From an uncultured Caldilineaceae bacterium (GTDB lineage: Bacteria > Chloroflexota > Anaerolineae > Caldilineales > Caldilineaceae), in assembly GCA_958295915.1 (NCBI GenBank), contig OY282381.1, forward strand, positions 2,688,722 through 2,752,721: 64,000 nucleotides of DNA, in the 5' to 3' direction. The first letter of the stretch is position 1, and every line of letters starts with the position of its first letter. Positions 34,549-45,765 of this stretch are shown here, piece by piece. A program made the translations under genes and the position numbers. Under the pieces are notes generated by a model. The model was not told the origin of the DNA and did no database searches. It saw only the letters and a list, made by a program, of their open reading frames with translations.

Positions 34549-37518
34549 CTACTTTTCAAAGTTGACCCTGCTTTCCCAAATCCTGCCCTCTCCGATGTAC
34601 TGCCCGGTCTCGATTTGGCGGATGTCATACTCTGGAAGCTGGCGTACCGCGATGCACGTTTGTTCGCTCATGAGGCCATGCTCACTGAAACTGAAGTCAA
34701 GGTTGTCAAAATTGTACTCCTTACGATAGACAGGCAGCTGATCCATGTCGACTGGAATCAGATGCAGGAAGAAGGGCGCTTCAGTATCTTCTTCGTTACA
34801 TGCCTGATTCACGTATAGCAGTTTGTTGTCGGTGAGATAAACGTCGTAGTTGGAACGTATGATTGGTTCCTTCGATTGGATGATTTCAGGCGCCTTTTCG
34901 ATAAACTCGGTATCATCCTTATTGACCCTGCCTTTCCAAATCCTGCCCTCTCCGATGTACTGACCGGTCTCGATTTGGCGGATGTCATACTCTGGAAGCT
35001 GGCGTACCGCGATGCACGTTTGTCCGCTCATGAAGCCATGCTTACTGAAACTGAAGTCAAGGCTGTCAAAATTGTACTCCTTACGATAGACAGGCAGCTG
35101 ATCCATGTCGACCGGAATCAGATGCAGGAAGAAGGGCGCTTTAATATCTTCTTCGTTACATGCCTGATTCACGTATAGCAGTTCGTTGTCGGTGAGATAA
35201 ACGTCGTAGTTGGAACGTATGATTGGTTCCTTCGATTGGATGACTTCAGTTGTCTTTTCGATAAACTCGGTATCATCCTTCCGCATCAGCATGACGTGGT
35301 CGAGCATGATATGGCCCCAACTATCCAGCGAGTCGTCGAAGAGTTCAAGTTGCAGACGCTTGTCGGCGACGGCGGTCAGCGGGTAGACGATCAAGTCGAG
35401 CCGGACGTGATCCCGGCCGCGCCAAACCGCGACCTGCTCGCCATCGGCCAACAGGCGCAACCCGACATCGTGGCCCGAGCCGCCGGCGAGCAGGAAGGCG
35501 AGATGTTGACCGGCCCTCGCGCTGAACTCTGGTGAGAGCGCCTTTCCGGTCGCATTATCTCTCTGGCGCGGATGGTAGCTCGTCAGAAGACCAGGGCCGA
35601 CGCGACTGAGATTCCACCGTTTGCCTTTGTACACGTCGTATTCGCTGCGGCTGGTGACGGCCTCGCCTTCAACGCGCCAACCATCCAGACCGCGCTCGAA
35701 GCGCCCGAGGAACTGTTCGCCAATGTAGCGATGGTCGCCGAGGCGAAAGCGATTGCCGGCAGGGTCGGTCGGCGACTTGTAGGCCAGGTCGCGGTCGGCA
35801 AACCGTTCGAGGACCCATTGATGGTCGCTGGCGTTAAAAGGCATCCACAGGTCGGGAGCGACTTTCACAGCGTAGTGCGCACGGGAGAGCGCATCAGCTG
35901 CATGGAAGGCCGGCGGGTAGAGAAAAAAATTAACACCTCGCTGCTGGATGTATCCGGAGGGCGGCCTACGATCGTGCGCTATTACGCGCTCGTGGTTGGG
36001 CTTACTGACCGGATTGCGGGCCACAGTCGCGTCAGTCAAACCGAAGGCATCGATGATTTTCAGGTCCGGAACGTAATAGAATGGGATACCGACGGAGCCG
36101 ATAACCATCAGGGCATCGTCGGGGATCACCCCACGCTCTGCCTTCTCGTAAGGCTTCCATGACTGTATCTGCATGTTGGCGAACTCACGGTGTTCCGTGA
36201 AGCGAGAGCCGACGAGCTGTTGCGCGGACTGCCGGCGTAGATCATTGGAGATGGCGACGAGCATCGGCATCCCCGGCGCGGCGAGCAGCCAGCCTGCGTT
36301 CTTCTCATTGAGTTCGATATGCAGACGCAGAATGCGTTCGCGTATCGCGGCGCCTTCGAACAGCAAGACGCCCTGCATCGCGCCTGCATAGAAGAGAACC
36401 GGGATGAACAGCGCGAGGGCCCAGGTCTGCGGACTTGCAATTACGTCCCCTCCCCGCACAAATGCGCGCATGCGCCGCAGCGCGCCCGCAATCATGGCGC
36501 CGAGTCGAACGATGCCGGCCGCGGCGGGAACCGCCAGCAGCGGCCAGTAGAAATCCAGTGGCCTGTACTCGAAATGGTCACCCCCAATCCGCAGCGCATA
36601 GGCCATGTGAGCAACCACACACAGCAGCGCCAGACCGTATGTCCCGTCCCGCTGGGACTGCCAACGCGCCCGCAGGGCCAGCCACGACAGCGGCAGCAGC
36701 AGGTACAGCCCTGTCTCCAGAGCCGCGGCCACCAGATAGCGGAAGCCCGATCCGTACCACGGGCGAACGTGCTTGGCGTAGTAGGTGTTGGGCAGCCATT
36801 CGCCGTAGTAGCTGTAGCGGAACAGGTAGTGGGCTGCGACCAGGAGAGCGAAGGGGGCGATCAGGTAGCTACAGTCAGACCAGAACTCGCGCCCGGCGAG
36901 CCGCCTGCGTTCGCGGGAGCGCTGCACCGCAAACCAGCCGAAACAGCAGACTGCCAACAGGGGGCCTTCGGGCCGCGTATACGCGGCTGCCGCCAGGCTC
37001 AGCGACGCTGCCAGCAGCCCCCAACGGTTGTCCCGGTACAGACCCAGACAGACTACCGCCAGCACGATGAAGAAGGTGAACTGACGCGTCTCCAGCCCAC
37101 CGCCCGAGGTCCAGACGGCAAAGGTCGCGCTGCTGCACAGCAGACCCAGCGCCATCCACCCCACCAGGCTCCTGTGGCGCATACCGGGCATGCGGCCTAC
37201 CCACCACAGCATCGCGGCGATGGTGGTCGCTGTGCACACCACCGACAACCAGGGGGCCGCCTGCTCCGGCCTTACGCCGAGGATGCCCCAGATAGCTGCC
37301 AGTTCGAGCACCCACAGGAAGTTGGAGTAGCCTTCGACGTACTCGCCCGGGTTGAACACCAGGCCGTGTCCTTCCAGCAGATTGCGGACATAGCGAAAGC
37401 TGATGAAGGCGTCATCGCATAGAAACCAGGCCAGGCTGGTCAGCCAGCCCAGAAGCGCCAACCAGGGCAGATAGAACAGAAGATGACGCGCCCCTCTCAC
37501 AACTTGAAGCATAAACAT
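34549..37518 (-). CDS. array copy 5: GT-C glycosyltransferase/CBM66-like fusion with duplicated C-terminal domain
   Basis: This 989-residue member has the standard N-terminal glycosyltransferase and sandwich, but its C-terminal 120-residue domain is present twice in tandem. The first domain (ending RIWKGRVN) differs from the last (ending [11 protein letters not shown]) at several positions: EEDIKAP versus EEDTEAP, and KHGFMSG versus EHGLMSE. The duplication is therefore not brand new, or one copy was exchanged with another gene. The dipeptide before LHIELNEK is LR. The boundary sequence is [12 protein letters not shown], with no G-run. A second SAM-I riboswitch lies just beyond its 3' end. 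Confidence 0.78.
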   Translation of the reverse strand: MFMLQVVRGARHLLFYLPWLALLGWLTSLAWFLCDDAFISFRYVRNLLEGHGLVFNPGEYVEGYSNFLWVLELAAIWGILGVRPEQAAPWLSVVCTATTIAAMLWWVGRMPGMRHRSLVGWMALGLLCSSATFAVWTSGGGLETRQFTFFIVLAVVCLGLYRDNRWGLLAASLSLAAAAYTRPEGPLLAVCCFGWFAVQRSRERRRLAGREFWSDCSYLIAPFALLVAAHYLFRYSYYGEWLPNTYYAKHVRPWYGSGFRYLVAAALETGLYLLLPLSWLALRARWQSQRDGTYGLALLCVVAHMAYALRIGGDHFEYRPLDFYWPLLAVPAAAGIVRLGAMIAGALRRMRAFVRGGDVIASPQTWALALFIPVLFYAGAMQGVLLFEGAAIRERILRLHIELNEKNAGWLLAAPGMPMLVAISNDLRRQSAQQLVGSRFTEHREFANMQIQSWKPYEKAERGVIPDDALMVIGSVGIPFYYVPDLKIIDAFGLTDATVARNPVSKPNHERVIAHDRRPPSGYIQQRGVNFFLYPPAFHAADALSRAHYAVKVAPDLWMPFNASDHQWVLERFADRDLAYKSPTDPAGNRFRLGDHRYIGEQFLGRFERGLDGWRVEGEAVTSRSEYDVYKGKRWNLSRVGPGLLTSYHPRQRDNATGKALSPEFSARAGQHLAFLLAGGSGHDVGLRLLADGEQVAVWRGRDHVRLDLIVYPLTAVADKRLQLELFDDSLDSWGHIMLDHVMLMRKDDTEFIEKTTEVIQSKEPIIRSNYDVYLTDNELLYVNQACNEEDIKAPFFLHLIPVDMDQLPVYRKEYNFDSLDFSFSKHGFMSGQTCIAVRQLPEYDIRQIETGQYIGEGRIWKGRVNKDDTEFIEKAPEIIQSKEPIIRSNYDVYLTDNKLLYVNQACNEEDTEAPFFLHLIPVDMDQLPVYRKEYNFDNLDFSFSEHGLMSEQTCIAVRQLPEYDIRQIETGQYIGEGRIWESRVNFEK
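34561..35280 (-). repeat. in-frame 360-base duplication of the C-terminal domain in copy 5
   Basis: Units 34561-34920 and 34921-35280 align end to end with a constant offset of 360 bases (120 codons) and several substitutions. Confidence 0.9.
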
Positions 37519-37552
37519 AGCCCCGATTTCAGTGATATGGATCTGAAACTGT

Positions 37553-37635
37553 TTTTAACGCAAAGGCGCAAGGGCGCAAAGAACTAGGCTAAACTGGTTT
37601 TTCTGTGCGTCTCTGCGTCCTGGCGTCATCGCGTT
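37553..37635. repeat. AACGC/GCGTT palindromic element, copy f
   Basis: This is the complete element in the spacer between array copies 5 and 6, with the same orientation and flanks as copies b and d. Confidence 0.75.
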
Positions 37636-37695
37636 GGATTCTGAAACTGTCTTATGTTATCTTCAATAGAATCTTTCTCTCTTCTCTCCTGGCCG

Positions 37696-40600
37696 CTATG
37701 GAAAGCCCTGACTACTTTCAAAGTTGACCCTGCTTTCCCAAATCCTGCCCTCTCCGATGTACTGACCGGTCTCGATTTGGCGGATGTCATACTCTGGAAG
37801 CTGGCGTACCGCGATGCACGTTTGTCCGCTCATGAGGCCATGATCACTGAAACTGAAGTCAAGGTTGTCAAAATTGTACTCCTTACGATAGACAGGCAGC
37901 TGATCCATGTCGACTGGAATCAGATGCAGGAAGAAGGGCGCTTCAGTATCTTCTTCGTTACATGCCTGATTCACGTATAGCAGTTTGTTGTCGGTGAGAT
38001 AAACGTCGTAGTTGGAACGTATGATTGGTTCCTTCGATTGGATGATTTCAGGCGCCTTTTCGATAAACTCGGTATCATCCTTATTGACCCTGCCTTTCCA
38101 AATCTTGCCCTCTCCGATGTACTGACCGGTCTCGATTTGGCGGATGTCATACTCTGGAAGCTGGCGTACCGCGATGCACGTTTGTCCGCTCATGAAGCCA
38201 TGCTCACTGAAACTGAAGTCAAGGCTGTCAAAATTGTACTCCTTACGATAGACAGGCAGCTGATCCATGTCGACCGGAATCAGATGCAGGAAGAAGAGCG
38301 CTTTAATATCTTCTTCGTTACATGCCTGATTCACGTATAGCAGTTTGTTGTCGGTGAGATAAACGTCGTAGTTGGAACGTATGATTGGTTCCTTCGATTG
38401 GATGACTTCAGTTGTCTTTTCGATAAACTCGGTATCATCCTTCCGCATCAGCATGACGTGGTCGAGCATGATATGGCCCCAATTATCCAGCGAGTCGTCG
38501 AAGAGTTCAAGTTGCAGACGCTTGTCGGCGACGGCAGCCAGCGGGTAGACGATCAAGGCGAGCCAGTTGTCATCCTGGCCGCGCCAAACCGCGACCTGCT
38601 CGCCATCGGCCAACAGGCGCAACCCGACATCGTGGCCCGAGCCGCCGGCGAGCAGGAAGGCGAGATGTTGACCGGCCCTCGCGCTGAACTCTGGTGAGAG
38701 CGCCTTTCCGGTCGCATTATCTCTCTGGCGCGGGTGGTAGCTCGTCAGAAGACCAGGGCCGACGCGACCGAGATTCCACCATTTGCCTTTGTACATGTCG
38801 TATTCGCTGCGGCTGGTGACGGCCTCGCCTTCAACGCGCCAACCATCCAGACCGCGCTCGAAGCGCCCGAGGAACTGTTCGCCAATGTAGCGATGGTCGC
38901 CGAGGCGAAAGCGATTGCCGGCAGGGTCGGTCGGCGACTTGTAGGCCAGGTCGCGGTCGGCAAACCGTTCGAGGACCCATTGATGGTCGCTGGCGTTAAA
39001 AGGCATCCACAGGTCGGGAGCGACTTTCACAGCGTAGTTCGCACGGGAGAGCGCATCAGCTGCCTGGAAGGCCGGCGGGTAGAGAAAAAAATTGACACCT
39101 CGCTGCTGGATGTATCCGGAGGGCGGAGAACGATCGTGCGCTATTACGCGCTCGTGGTTGGGCTTACTGACCGGATTGCGGGCCACAGTCGCGTCAGTCA
39201 AACCGAAGGCATCGATGATTTTCAGGTCCGGAACGTAATAGAATAGGATACCGACGGCGCCGATAGCCATCAGGGCATCGTCGGGGATCACCCCACGCTC
39301 CGCCTTCTCGTAAGGCTTCCATGACTGTATCCGCCTGTTGGCGAACTCACGGTGTTCCGTGAAGCGAGAGCCGACGAGCTGTTGCGTGGACTGTCGGCGC
39401 AGGTCGTTGGAGATGGCGACGAGCATCGGCATCCCCGGCGCGGCGAGCAGCCAGCCCGCGTTCTTCTCATTGAGTTCGATATGCAGATTCGCAATGCGTT
39501 CGCGTATCGCGGCGCCTTCGAACAGCAAGACGCCCTGCATCGCGCCTGCATAGAAGAAAACCGGGATGAACAGCGCGAGGGCCCAGGTCTGCGGACTTGC
39601 AATTACGTCCCCTCCCCGCACAAATGTCCACATACGCCGCAGCGCGCCCGCAATCATGGCGCCGAGTCGAACGATGCCGGCCGCGGCGGGAACCGCCAGC
39701 AGCGGCCAGTAGAAATCCAGCGGCCTGTACTCGAAATGGTCACCCCCTATCCGCAGCGCGCCCGCAATCATGGCCCCGAGATGCACGATGCCGGCCGCGG
39801 CGGGAACCGCCAGCAGCGGCCAGTAGAAATCCAGCGGCCTGTACTCGAAATGGTCACCCCCTATCTGCAGCGCATAGGCCATGTGAGCAACCACGCACAG
39901 CAGCGCCAACCCATACGTCCCGTCCCGCTGGGACTGCCAACGCGCCCGCAGGGCCAGCCACGACAGCGGCAGCAACAGGTACAGCCCTGTCTCCAGAGCC
40001 GCGGCGACCAGATAGCGGAAGCCCGATTCGTACCACGGGCGAACGTGCTTGGCGTAGTAGGTGTTGGGCAGCCATTCGCCGTAGTAGCTGTAGCGGAACA
40101 GGTAGTGGGCTGCGACCAGGAGAGCGAAGGGGGCGATCAGGTAGCTACAGTCAGCCCAGAACTCGCGCCCGGCGAGACGTCTGCGTTCGCAGGCGCGCTG
40201 CACCGCAAACCAGCCGAAACAGCAGACTGCCAACAGGGGGCCTTCGGGTCGCGTATACGCGGCTGCCGCCAAGCTCAGCGACGCTGCCAGCAGCCCCCAA
40301 CGGTTGTCCCGGTACAGACCCAGACAGACTACCGCCAGCACGATGAAGAAGGTGAACTGACGCGTCTCCAGCCCACCGCCCGAGGTCCAGACGGCAAAGG
40401 TCGCGCTGCTGCACAGCAGACCCAGCGCCATCCACCCCACCAGGCTTCTGTGGCGCATACCGGGCATGCGGCCTATCCACCACAGCATCGCGGCGATGGT
40501 GGTCGCTGTGCACACCACCGACAACCAGGGGGCTGCCTGCTCCGGCCTTACGCCGAGGATGCCCCAGATAGCTGCCAGTTCGAGCACCCACAGGAAGTTG

Positions 40601-40803
40601 GAGTAGCCTTCGACGTACTCGCCCGGGTTGAACACCAGGCCGTGCCCTTCCAGCAGATTGCGGACATAGCGAAAGCTGATGAAGGCGTCATCGCATAGAA
40701 ACCAGGCCACGCTGGTCAGCCAGCCCAGAAGCGCCAACCAGGGCAGATAGAGCAGATAGAACAGAGGATGACGCGCCCCTCTCACAACTTGAAGCATAAA
40801 CAT
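37696..40803 (-). CDS. array copy 6: GT-C glycosyltransferase/CBM66-like fusion with two internal duplications
   Basis: The longest member (1035 residues) carries two in-frame duplications. One is the C-terminal 120-residue domain, as in copy 5. The other is 38 residues in the membrane part: the block [20 protein letters not shown] through GAMIAGALR occurs twice. The second duplication adds a hydrophobic helix and a second copy of the conserved GGDHFEYRP motif, which would invert the topology of everything after it unless one helix stays out of the membrane. The tail is SSQGFP, from a T3/T4 difference as in copy 1. The dipeptide before LHIELNEK is AN. It may be non-functional despite the open frame. 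Confidence 0.75.
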   Translation of the reverse strand: MFMLQVVRGARHPLFYLLYLPWLALLGWLTSVAWFLCDDAFISFRYVRNLLEGHGLVFNPGEYVEGYSNFLWVLELAAIWGILGVRPEQAAPWLSVVCTATTIAAMLWWIGRMPGMRHRSLVGWMALGLLCSSATFAVWTSGGGLETRQFTFFIVLAVVCLGLYRDNRWGLLAASLSLAAAAYTRPEGPLLAVCCFGWFAVQRACERRRLAGREFWADCSYLIAPFALLVAAHYLFRYSYYGEWLPNTYYAKHVRPWYESGFRYLVAAALETGLYLLLPLSWLALRARWQSQRDGTYGLALLCVVAHMAYALQIGGDHFEYRPLDFYWPLLAVPAAAGIVHLGAMIAGALRIGGDHFEYRPLDFYWPLLAVPAAAGIVRLGAMIAGALRRMWTFVRGGDVIASPQTWALALFIPVFFYAGAMQGVLLFEGAAIRERIANLHIELNEKNAGWLLAAPGMPMLVAISNDLRRQSTQQLVGSRFTEHREFANRRIQSWKPYEKAERGVIPDDALMAIGAVGILFYYVPDLKIIDAFGLTDATVARNPVSKPNHERVIAHDRSPPSGYIQQRGVNFFLYPPAFQAADALSRANYAVKVAPDLWMPFNASDHQWVLERFADRDLAYKSPTDPAGNRFRLGDHRYIGEQFLGRFERGLDGWRVEGEAVTSRSEYDMYKGKWWNLGRVGPGLLTSYHPRQRDNATGKALSPEFSARAGQHLAFLLAGGSGHDVGLRLLADGEQVAVWRGQDDNWLALIVYPLAAVADKRLQLELFDDSLDNWGHIMLDHVMLMRKDDTEFIEKTTEVIQSKEPIIRSNYDVYLTDNKLLYVNQACNEEDIKALFFLHLIPVDMDQLPVYRKEYNFDSLDFSFSEHGFMSGQTCIAVRQLPEYDIRQIETGQYIGEGKIWKGRVNKDDTEFIEKAPEIIQSKEPIIRSNYDVYLTDNKLLYVNQACNEEDTEAPFFLHLIPVDMDQLPVYRKEYNFDNLDFSFSDHGLMSGQTCIAVRQLPEYDIRQIETGQYIGEGRIWESRVNFESSQGFP
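37723..38442 (-). repeat. in-frame 360-base duplication of the C-terminal domain in copy 6
   Basis: Units 37723-38082 and 38083-38442 have the same offset and breakpoints as in copy 5, so the duplication either predates the separation of copies 5 and 6 or was copied between them. Confidence 0.9.
39637..39864 (-). repeat. in-frame 114-base duplication in the membrane domain of copy 6
   Basis: Units 39637-39750 and 39751-39864 are nearly identical. The join lies within the short identity CCGCAGCGC, which normally occurs at both ends of this block and offers an obvious recombination site. Confidence 0.9.
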
Positions 40804-40838
40804 AGACTCAACTTCAGTGATATGGATCTGAAACTGTT

Positions 40839-40909
40839 TTTAACGCAAAGGCGCAAGGGCGCAAAGAAAAACCAGTTTAGCCTAGTTCTTTGCGTCCTTG
40901 CGGTAAAGA
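40839..40909. repeat. AACGC palindromic element, copy g (inverted-repeat form)
   Basis: Here the left half (TTTAACGCAAAGGCGC) faces a mirror-image right half (TTTGCGTCCTTGCGGTAAA), giving a nearly complete long palindrome at the boundary between the long (1-6) and short (7-11) subfamilies. The neighbouring palindrome at 40918-40937 is AGTGGTCGGTACTGACCACT. Confidence 0.7.
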
Positions 40910-40994
40910 GATTTTTCAGTGGTCGGTACTGACCACTAAACTTGTATCCATAAGAATTATCCTGATCCTTGCTGTGAATCCTTACATCCTGATT

Positions 40995-43268
40995 TCAGCC
41001 CTGGCCGCCATCCGCTTCGCGTCGCATCAGCATGACGTGGTCGAGCATGATATGGCCCCAACCACCCAGCGAGTCGTCGAAGAGTTCAAGTTGCAGACGC
41101 TTGTCGGCGACGTCAGCCAGCGGATAGACGATCAAGCCGAACCATTCGCTATTCTGGCCGCGCCAAACCGCGACCTGCTCGCCATCGGCCAACAGGCGCA
41201 ACCCGACATCGTGGCCCGAGCCGCCGGCGATCAGGAAGGCGAGATATTGGTCGGCCCTCGCGCTGAACTCTGGTGAGAGCGCCTTTCCGGTCGCATTATC
41301 TCCCTTGTGCGGGTGGTAGCTCGTCAGAAAACCAGGGCCGACGTGACCGGTAACCCACTGTTGGCCTCTGTACAGCTCGTATTCGCTGTGGTTGGTGACG
41401 GCCTCGCCTTCAACGCGCCAGCCATCCAGACCGCGCTCGAAGCGCCAGAGGAACTGTTCGCCAATGTAGTGATGGTCGCCGAGGCGAAAGCGATTGCCGG
41501 CAGGGTCGGTCGGCGACTTGTAGACCAGGTCGCGGTCGGCAAACCGTTCGAGGACCCACTGATGGTCGCTGGCGTCAAAAGGCATCCACAGGTCGGGAGC
41601 GACTTTCACAGCGTAGTTCGCACGGGCGAGCGCCCAGTCTTCAGTGGAGACCGGCGGGGAGATATGAAAGTTGACACCTCGCTGCTGGAGGTATCCGGGG
41701 GGCGGAGAACGGTCGTGCGCTATGTAGCGCTTGTGGTTGGGCTTACTGACCGGATTGCGGGCCACAGTCGCGTCAGTCAAACCGAAGGCATCGATGATGT
41801 TCAGGTCTGGAAGGTAATAGGATGGGATACCGATGGTGCCGATAGCCATCAGGGCATCGTCGGGGATCACCCCGCGCTCCGCGTTCTCGTAAGGCTTCCA
41901 TGACTGTATCTGCATGTTGGCGAACTCACGGTGTTCCGTGAAGCGAGAGCCGACGAACTGTTGCGTGGACTGTCGGCGCAGGTCGTTGGAGATGGCGACG
42001 AGCATCGGCATCCCCGGCGCGGCGAGCAGCCAGCCTGCGTTCTTCTCATTGAGTTCGATGTGCAGAAGCACAATGCGTTCGCGTATCGCGGCGCCTTCGA
42101 ACAGCAAGGCGCCCTGCATCGCGCCTGCATAGAAGAGAACCGGGACGAACAGCGCGAGGCCCCAGGCCTGCGGACTTGCAATTACGCCCCCTCCCCGCAC
42201 AAATGTGCGCATACGCCGCAGCGCGCCCGCAGTCACAACCCCGAGATGCACGATGCCGGCCGCGGCGGGAACCGCCAGCAGCGGCCAGTAGAAATCCAGC
42301 GGCCTGTACTCGAAATGGTCACCCCCTATCCGCAGCGCATAGGCCATGTGAGCAACCACACACAGCAGCGCCAGACCGTATGTCCCGTCCCGCTGGGACC
42401 GCCAATGCGTTCGCAGGGCCAGCCATGACAGCGGCAGCAGCAGGTACAGCCCCGTCTCCAGAGCCGCGGCCTCCAGGTAGCGGAAGCCCGATTCGTACCA
42501 TGGGCGAATGTGCTTGGCGTAGTAGGTGTTGGGCAGCCATTCGCCGTAGTAGCTGTAGCGGAACAGGTAGTGGGCTGCGACCAGGAGAGCGAAGGGGGCG
42601 ATCAGGTAGCTACAGTCAGCCCAGAACTCGCGCCCGGCGAGCCGTCTGCGTTCGCAGGCGCGCTGCACCGCAAACCAGCCGAAACAGCAGACTGCCAACA
42701 GGGAGCCTTCGGGCCGCGTATACGCGGCTGCCGCCAGGCTCAGCGATGCTGCCAGCAGCCCCCAACGGTTGTCCCGGTACAGACCCAGACAGACTACCGC
42801 CAGCGCGATGAAGAAGGTGAACTGACGCGTCTCCAGCCCACCGCCCGAGGTCCAGACGGCAAAGGTCGCGCTGCTGCACAGCAGACCCAGCGCCATCCAC
42901 CCCACCAGGCTCCTGTGGCGCATTCCGGGCATGCGGCCTATCCACCACAGCATCGCGGCGATGGTGGTCGCTGTGCACACCACCGACAACCAGGGGGCCG
43001 CCTGCTCCGGTCTCACGCCGAGGATGCCCCAGATAGCTGCCAGTTCGAGCACCCACAGGAAGTTGGAGTAGCCTTCGACGTACTCGCCCGGGTTGAACAC
43101 CAGGCCGTGCCCTTCCAGCAGATTGCGGACATAGCGAAAGCTGATGAAGGCGTCATCGCATAGAAACCAGGCCAGGCTGGTCAGCCAGCCCAGAAGCGCC
43201 AACCAGGGCAGATAGAGCAGATAGAACAGAGGATGACGCGCCCCTCTCACAACTTGAAGCATAAACAT
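40995..43268 (-). CDS. array copy 7: short-form GT-C glycosyltransferase/CBM66-like fusion
   Basis: This is the first of the short subfamily: 757 residues, ending [12 protein letters not shown] right after the beta-sandwich, without the 120-residue C-terminal domain. The start is the standard ATG at 43268; the frame is open to 43331, but that extension is intergenic repeat. The sandwich is distinct from the long copies ([33 protein letters not shown], in two parts), as is the variable part ([33 protein letters not shown]). The dipeptide before LHIELNEK is VL, as in copies 2 and 8. Confidence 0.78.
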   Translation of the reverse strand: MFMLQVVRGARHPLFYLLYLPWLALLGWLTSLAWFLCDDAFISFRYVRNLLEGHGLVFNPGEYVEGYSNFLWVLELAAIWGILGVRPEQAAPWLSVVCTATTIAAMLWWIGRMPGMRHRSLVGWMALGLLCSSATFAVWTSGGGLETRQFTFFIALAVVCLGLYRDNRWGLLAASLSLAAAAYTRPEGSLLAVCCFGWFAVQRACERRRLAGREFWADCSYLIAPFALLVAAHYLFRYSYYGEWLPNTYYAKHIRPWYESGFRYLEAAALETGLYLLLPLSWLALRTHWRSQRDGTYGLALLCVVAHMAYALRIGGDHFEYRPLDFYWPLLAVPAAAGIVHLGVVTAGALRRMRTFVRGGGVIASPQAWGLALFVPVLFYAGAMQGALLFEGAAIRERIVLLHIELNEKNAGWLLAAPGMPMLVAISNDLRRQSTQQFVGSRFTEHREFANMQIQSWKPYENAERGVIPDDALMAIGTIGIPSYYLPDLNIIDAFGLTDATVARNPVSKPNHKRYIAHDRSPPPGYLQQRGVNFHISPPVSTEDWALARANYAVKVAPDLWMPFDASDHQWVLERFADRDLVYKSPTDPAGNRFRLGDHHYIGEQFLWRFERGLDGWRVEGEAVTNHSEYELYRGQQWVTGHVGPGFLTSYHPHKGDNATGKALSPEFSARADQYLAFLIAGGSGHDVGLRLLADGEQVAVWRGQNSEWFGLIVYPLADVADKRLQLELFDDSLGGWGHIMLDHVMLMRREADGGQG

Positions 43269-43300
43269 AGACTCAACTTCAGTGATATGGATCGGAATCC

Positions 43301-43374
43301 AACGCGATGACGCCAGGACGCAGAGACGCAAAGAAAAACCAGTTTAACGTAGTTCTTGGCGCCCTTGCGTTAAA
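43301..43374. repeat. AACGC/GCGTT palindromic element, copy h (opposite orientation)
   Basis: The same element as copies a-f but reversed (AACGCGATGACGCCAGGACG first, CCCTTGCGTTAAA last), in the spacer between array copies 7 and 8. It is followed at 43385-43404 by a 20-base near-perfect palindrome. Confidence 0.75.
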
Positions 43375-43461
43375 GAGGTTTTTCAGTGGTCGGTACTGAC
43401 CACTAAACTTGTATCCATAAGAATTATCCTGATCCTTGCTGTGAATCCTTACATCCTGATT

Positions 43462-45726
43462 TCAGCCCTGGCCGCCAGCCGCTTCGCGTCGCATCAGCAT
43501 GACGTGGTCGAGCATGATATGGCCCCAACCACCCAGCGAGTCGTCGAAGAGTTCAAGTTGCAGACGCTTGTCGGCGACGTCAGCCAGCGGATAGACGACC
43601 AAGCCCAACCGTTCGTTATCCTGGCCGCGCCAAACCGCGACCTGCTCGCCATCGGCCAACAGGCGCAACCCGACATCGTGGCCCGAGCCGCCGGCGAGCA
43701 GGAAGGCGAGATGTTGACCGGCCCTCGCGCTGAACTCTGGTGAGAGCGCCTTTCCGGTCGCATTATCTCTCTTGTGCGGATGGTAGCTCGTCAGAAAACC
43801 AGGGCCGACGTGACCGGTAACCCACTGTTGGCCTCTGTACAGCTCGTATTCGCTGTGGTTGGTGACGGCCTCGCCTTCAAAGCGCCAGCCATCCAGACCG
43901 CGCTCGAAGCGCCAGAGGAACTGTTCGCCAATGTAGCGATGGTCGCCGAGGCGAAAGCGATTGCCGGCAGGGTCGGTCGGCGACTTGTAGACCAGGTCGC
44001 GGTCGGCAAACCGTTCGAGGACCCACTGATGGTCGTTGGCGTTAAAAGGCATCCACAGGTCGGGAGCGACTTTCACAGCGTAGTTCGCACGGGCGAGCGC
44101 CCGGTCTTCATTGGAGGATGGCGGGGAGGGATGAAAGTTGACACCTCGCTGCTGGATGTATCCGGGGGGCGGAGAACGGTCGTGCGCTATTACGCGCTTG
44201 TGGTTGGGCTTACTGACCGGATTGCGGGCCACAGTCGCGTCAGTCAAACCGAAGGTATCGATGATGTTCAGGTCTGGAAGGTAATAGGATGGGATACCGA
44301 TGGTGCTGTCAGCCATCAGGGCATCATCGGGGATTACTCCGCGCTCCGCCTTCTCGTAAGGCTTCCATGGCTGTATCCGACTGTTGGCGAACTCACGGTG
44401 TTCCGTGAAGCGGGAGCCGACGGACTGTTGCGCGGACTGTCGGCGCAGGTCGTTGGAGATGGCGACGAGCATCGGCATCCCCGGCGCGGCGAGCAGCCAG
44501 CCTGCGTTCTTCTCATTGAGTTCGATGTGCAGAAGCACAATGCGTTCGCGTATCGCGGCGCCTTCGAACAGCAAGGCGCCCTGCATCGCGCCTGCATAGA
44601 AGAGAACCGGGACGAACAGCGCGAGGGCCCAGGCCTGCGGACTTGCAATTACGTCCCCTCCCCGCACAAATGTGCGCATACGCCGCAGCGCGCCCGCAAT
44701 CATGGCGCCGAGATGTACGATGCCGGCCGCGGCGGGAACCGCCAGCAGCGGCCAGTAGAAATCCAGCGGCCTGTACTCGAAATGGTCACCCCCAATCCGC
44801 AGCGCATAGGCCATGTGAGCAACCACACACAGCAGCGCCAAACCGTATGTCCCGTCCCGCTGGGACTGCCAACGCGCCCGCAGGGCCAGCCATGACAGCG
44901 GCAGCAGCAGGTACAGCCCCGTCTCCAGCGCCGCGGCCACCAGGTAGCGGAAGCCCGATTCGTACCATGGGCGAACGTGCTTGGCGTAGTAGGTGTTGGG
45001 CAGCCATTCGCCGTAGTAGCTGTAGCGGAACAGGTAGTGGGCTGCGACCAGGAGAGCGAAGGGGGCGATCAGGTAGCTACAGTCAGACCAGAACTCGCGC
45101 CCGGCGAGCCGTCTGCGTTCGCAGGCGCGCTGCACCGCAAACCAGCCGAAACAGCAGACTGCCAACAGGGAGCCTTCGGGCCGCGTATACGCGGCTGCCG
45201 CCAGGCTCAGCGACGCTGCCAGCAGCCCCCAACGGTTGTCCCGGTACAGACCCAGACAGACTACCGCCAGCACGATGAAGAAGGTGAACTGACGCGTCTC
45301 CAGCCCACCGCCCGAGGTCCAGACGGCAAAGGTCGCGCTGCTGCACAGCAGACCCAGCGCCATCCACCCCACCAGGCTCCTGTGGCGCATACCGGGCATG
45401 CGGCCTACCCACCACAGCATCGCGGCGATGGTGGTCGCTGTGCACACCACCGACAACCAGGGGGCCGCCTGCTCCGGCCTTACGCCGAGGATGCCCCAGA
45501 TAGCTGCCAGTTCGAGCACCCACAGGAAGTTGGAGTAGCCTTCGACGTATTCGCCCGGGTTGAACACCAGGCCGTGCCCTTCCAGCAGATTGCGGACATA
45601 GCGAAAGCTGATGAAGGCGTCATCGCATAGAAACCAGGCCAGGCTGGTCAGCCAGCCCAGAAGCGCCAACCAGGGCAGATAGAACAGGAGATGACGCGCC
45701 CCTCTCACAACTTGAAGCATAAACAT
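43462..45726 (-). CDS. array copy 8: short-form GT-C glycosyltransferase/CBM66-like fusion
   Basis: This 754-residue intact member of the short subfamily ends [12 protein letters not shown]. Its N-terminus uses the shorter [12 protein letters not shown] form. The variable segment after DDAL is [20 protein letters not shown], the loop before the sandwich is [19 protein letters not shown], and the sandwich begins [12 protein letters not shown]. The 39-base spacer to copy 9 contains only CCATATCACTGAAAT-type leader sequence, so copies 9 and 8 are almost certainly on one transcript. Confidence 0.78.
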   Translation of the reverse strand: MFMLQVVRGARHLLFYLPWLALLGWLTSLAWFLCDDAFISFRYVRNLLEGHGLVFNPGEYVEGYSNFLWVLELAAIWGILGVRPEQAAPWLSVVCTATTIAAMLWWVGRMPGMRHRSLVGWMALGLLCSSATFAVWTSGGGLETRQFTFFIVLAVVCLGLYRDNRWGLLAASLSLAAAAYTRPEGSLLAVCCFGWFAVQRACERRRLAGREFWSDCSYLIAPFALLVAAHYLFRYSYYGEWLPNTYYAKHVRPWYESGFRYLVAAALETGLYLLLPLSWLALRARWQSQRDGTYGLALLCVVAHMAYALRIGGDHFEYRPLDFYWPLLAVPAAAGIVHLGAMIAGALRRMRTFVRGGDVIASPQAWALALFVPVLFYAGAMQGALLFEGAAIRERIVLLHIELNEKNAGWLLAAPGMPMLVAISNDLRRQSAQQSVGSRFTEHREFANSRIQPWKPYEKAERGVIPDDALMADSTIGIPSYYLPDLNIIDTFGLTDATVARNPVSKPNHKRVIAHDRSPPPGYIQQRGVNFHPSPPSSNEDRALARANYAVKVAPDLWMPFNANDHQWVLERFADRDLVYKSPTDPAGNRFRLGDHRYIGEQFLWRFERGLDGWRFEGEAVTNHSEYELYRGQQWVTGHVGPGFLTSYHPHKRDNATGKALSPEFSARAGQHLAFLLAGGSGHDVGLRLLADGEQVAVWRGQDNERLGLVVYPLADVADKRLQLELFDDSLGGWGHIMLDHVMLMRREAAGGQG

Positions 45727-45765
45727 AGCCCCGATTTCAGTGATATGGATAAGAATTATCCTGAT

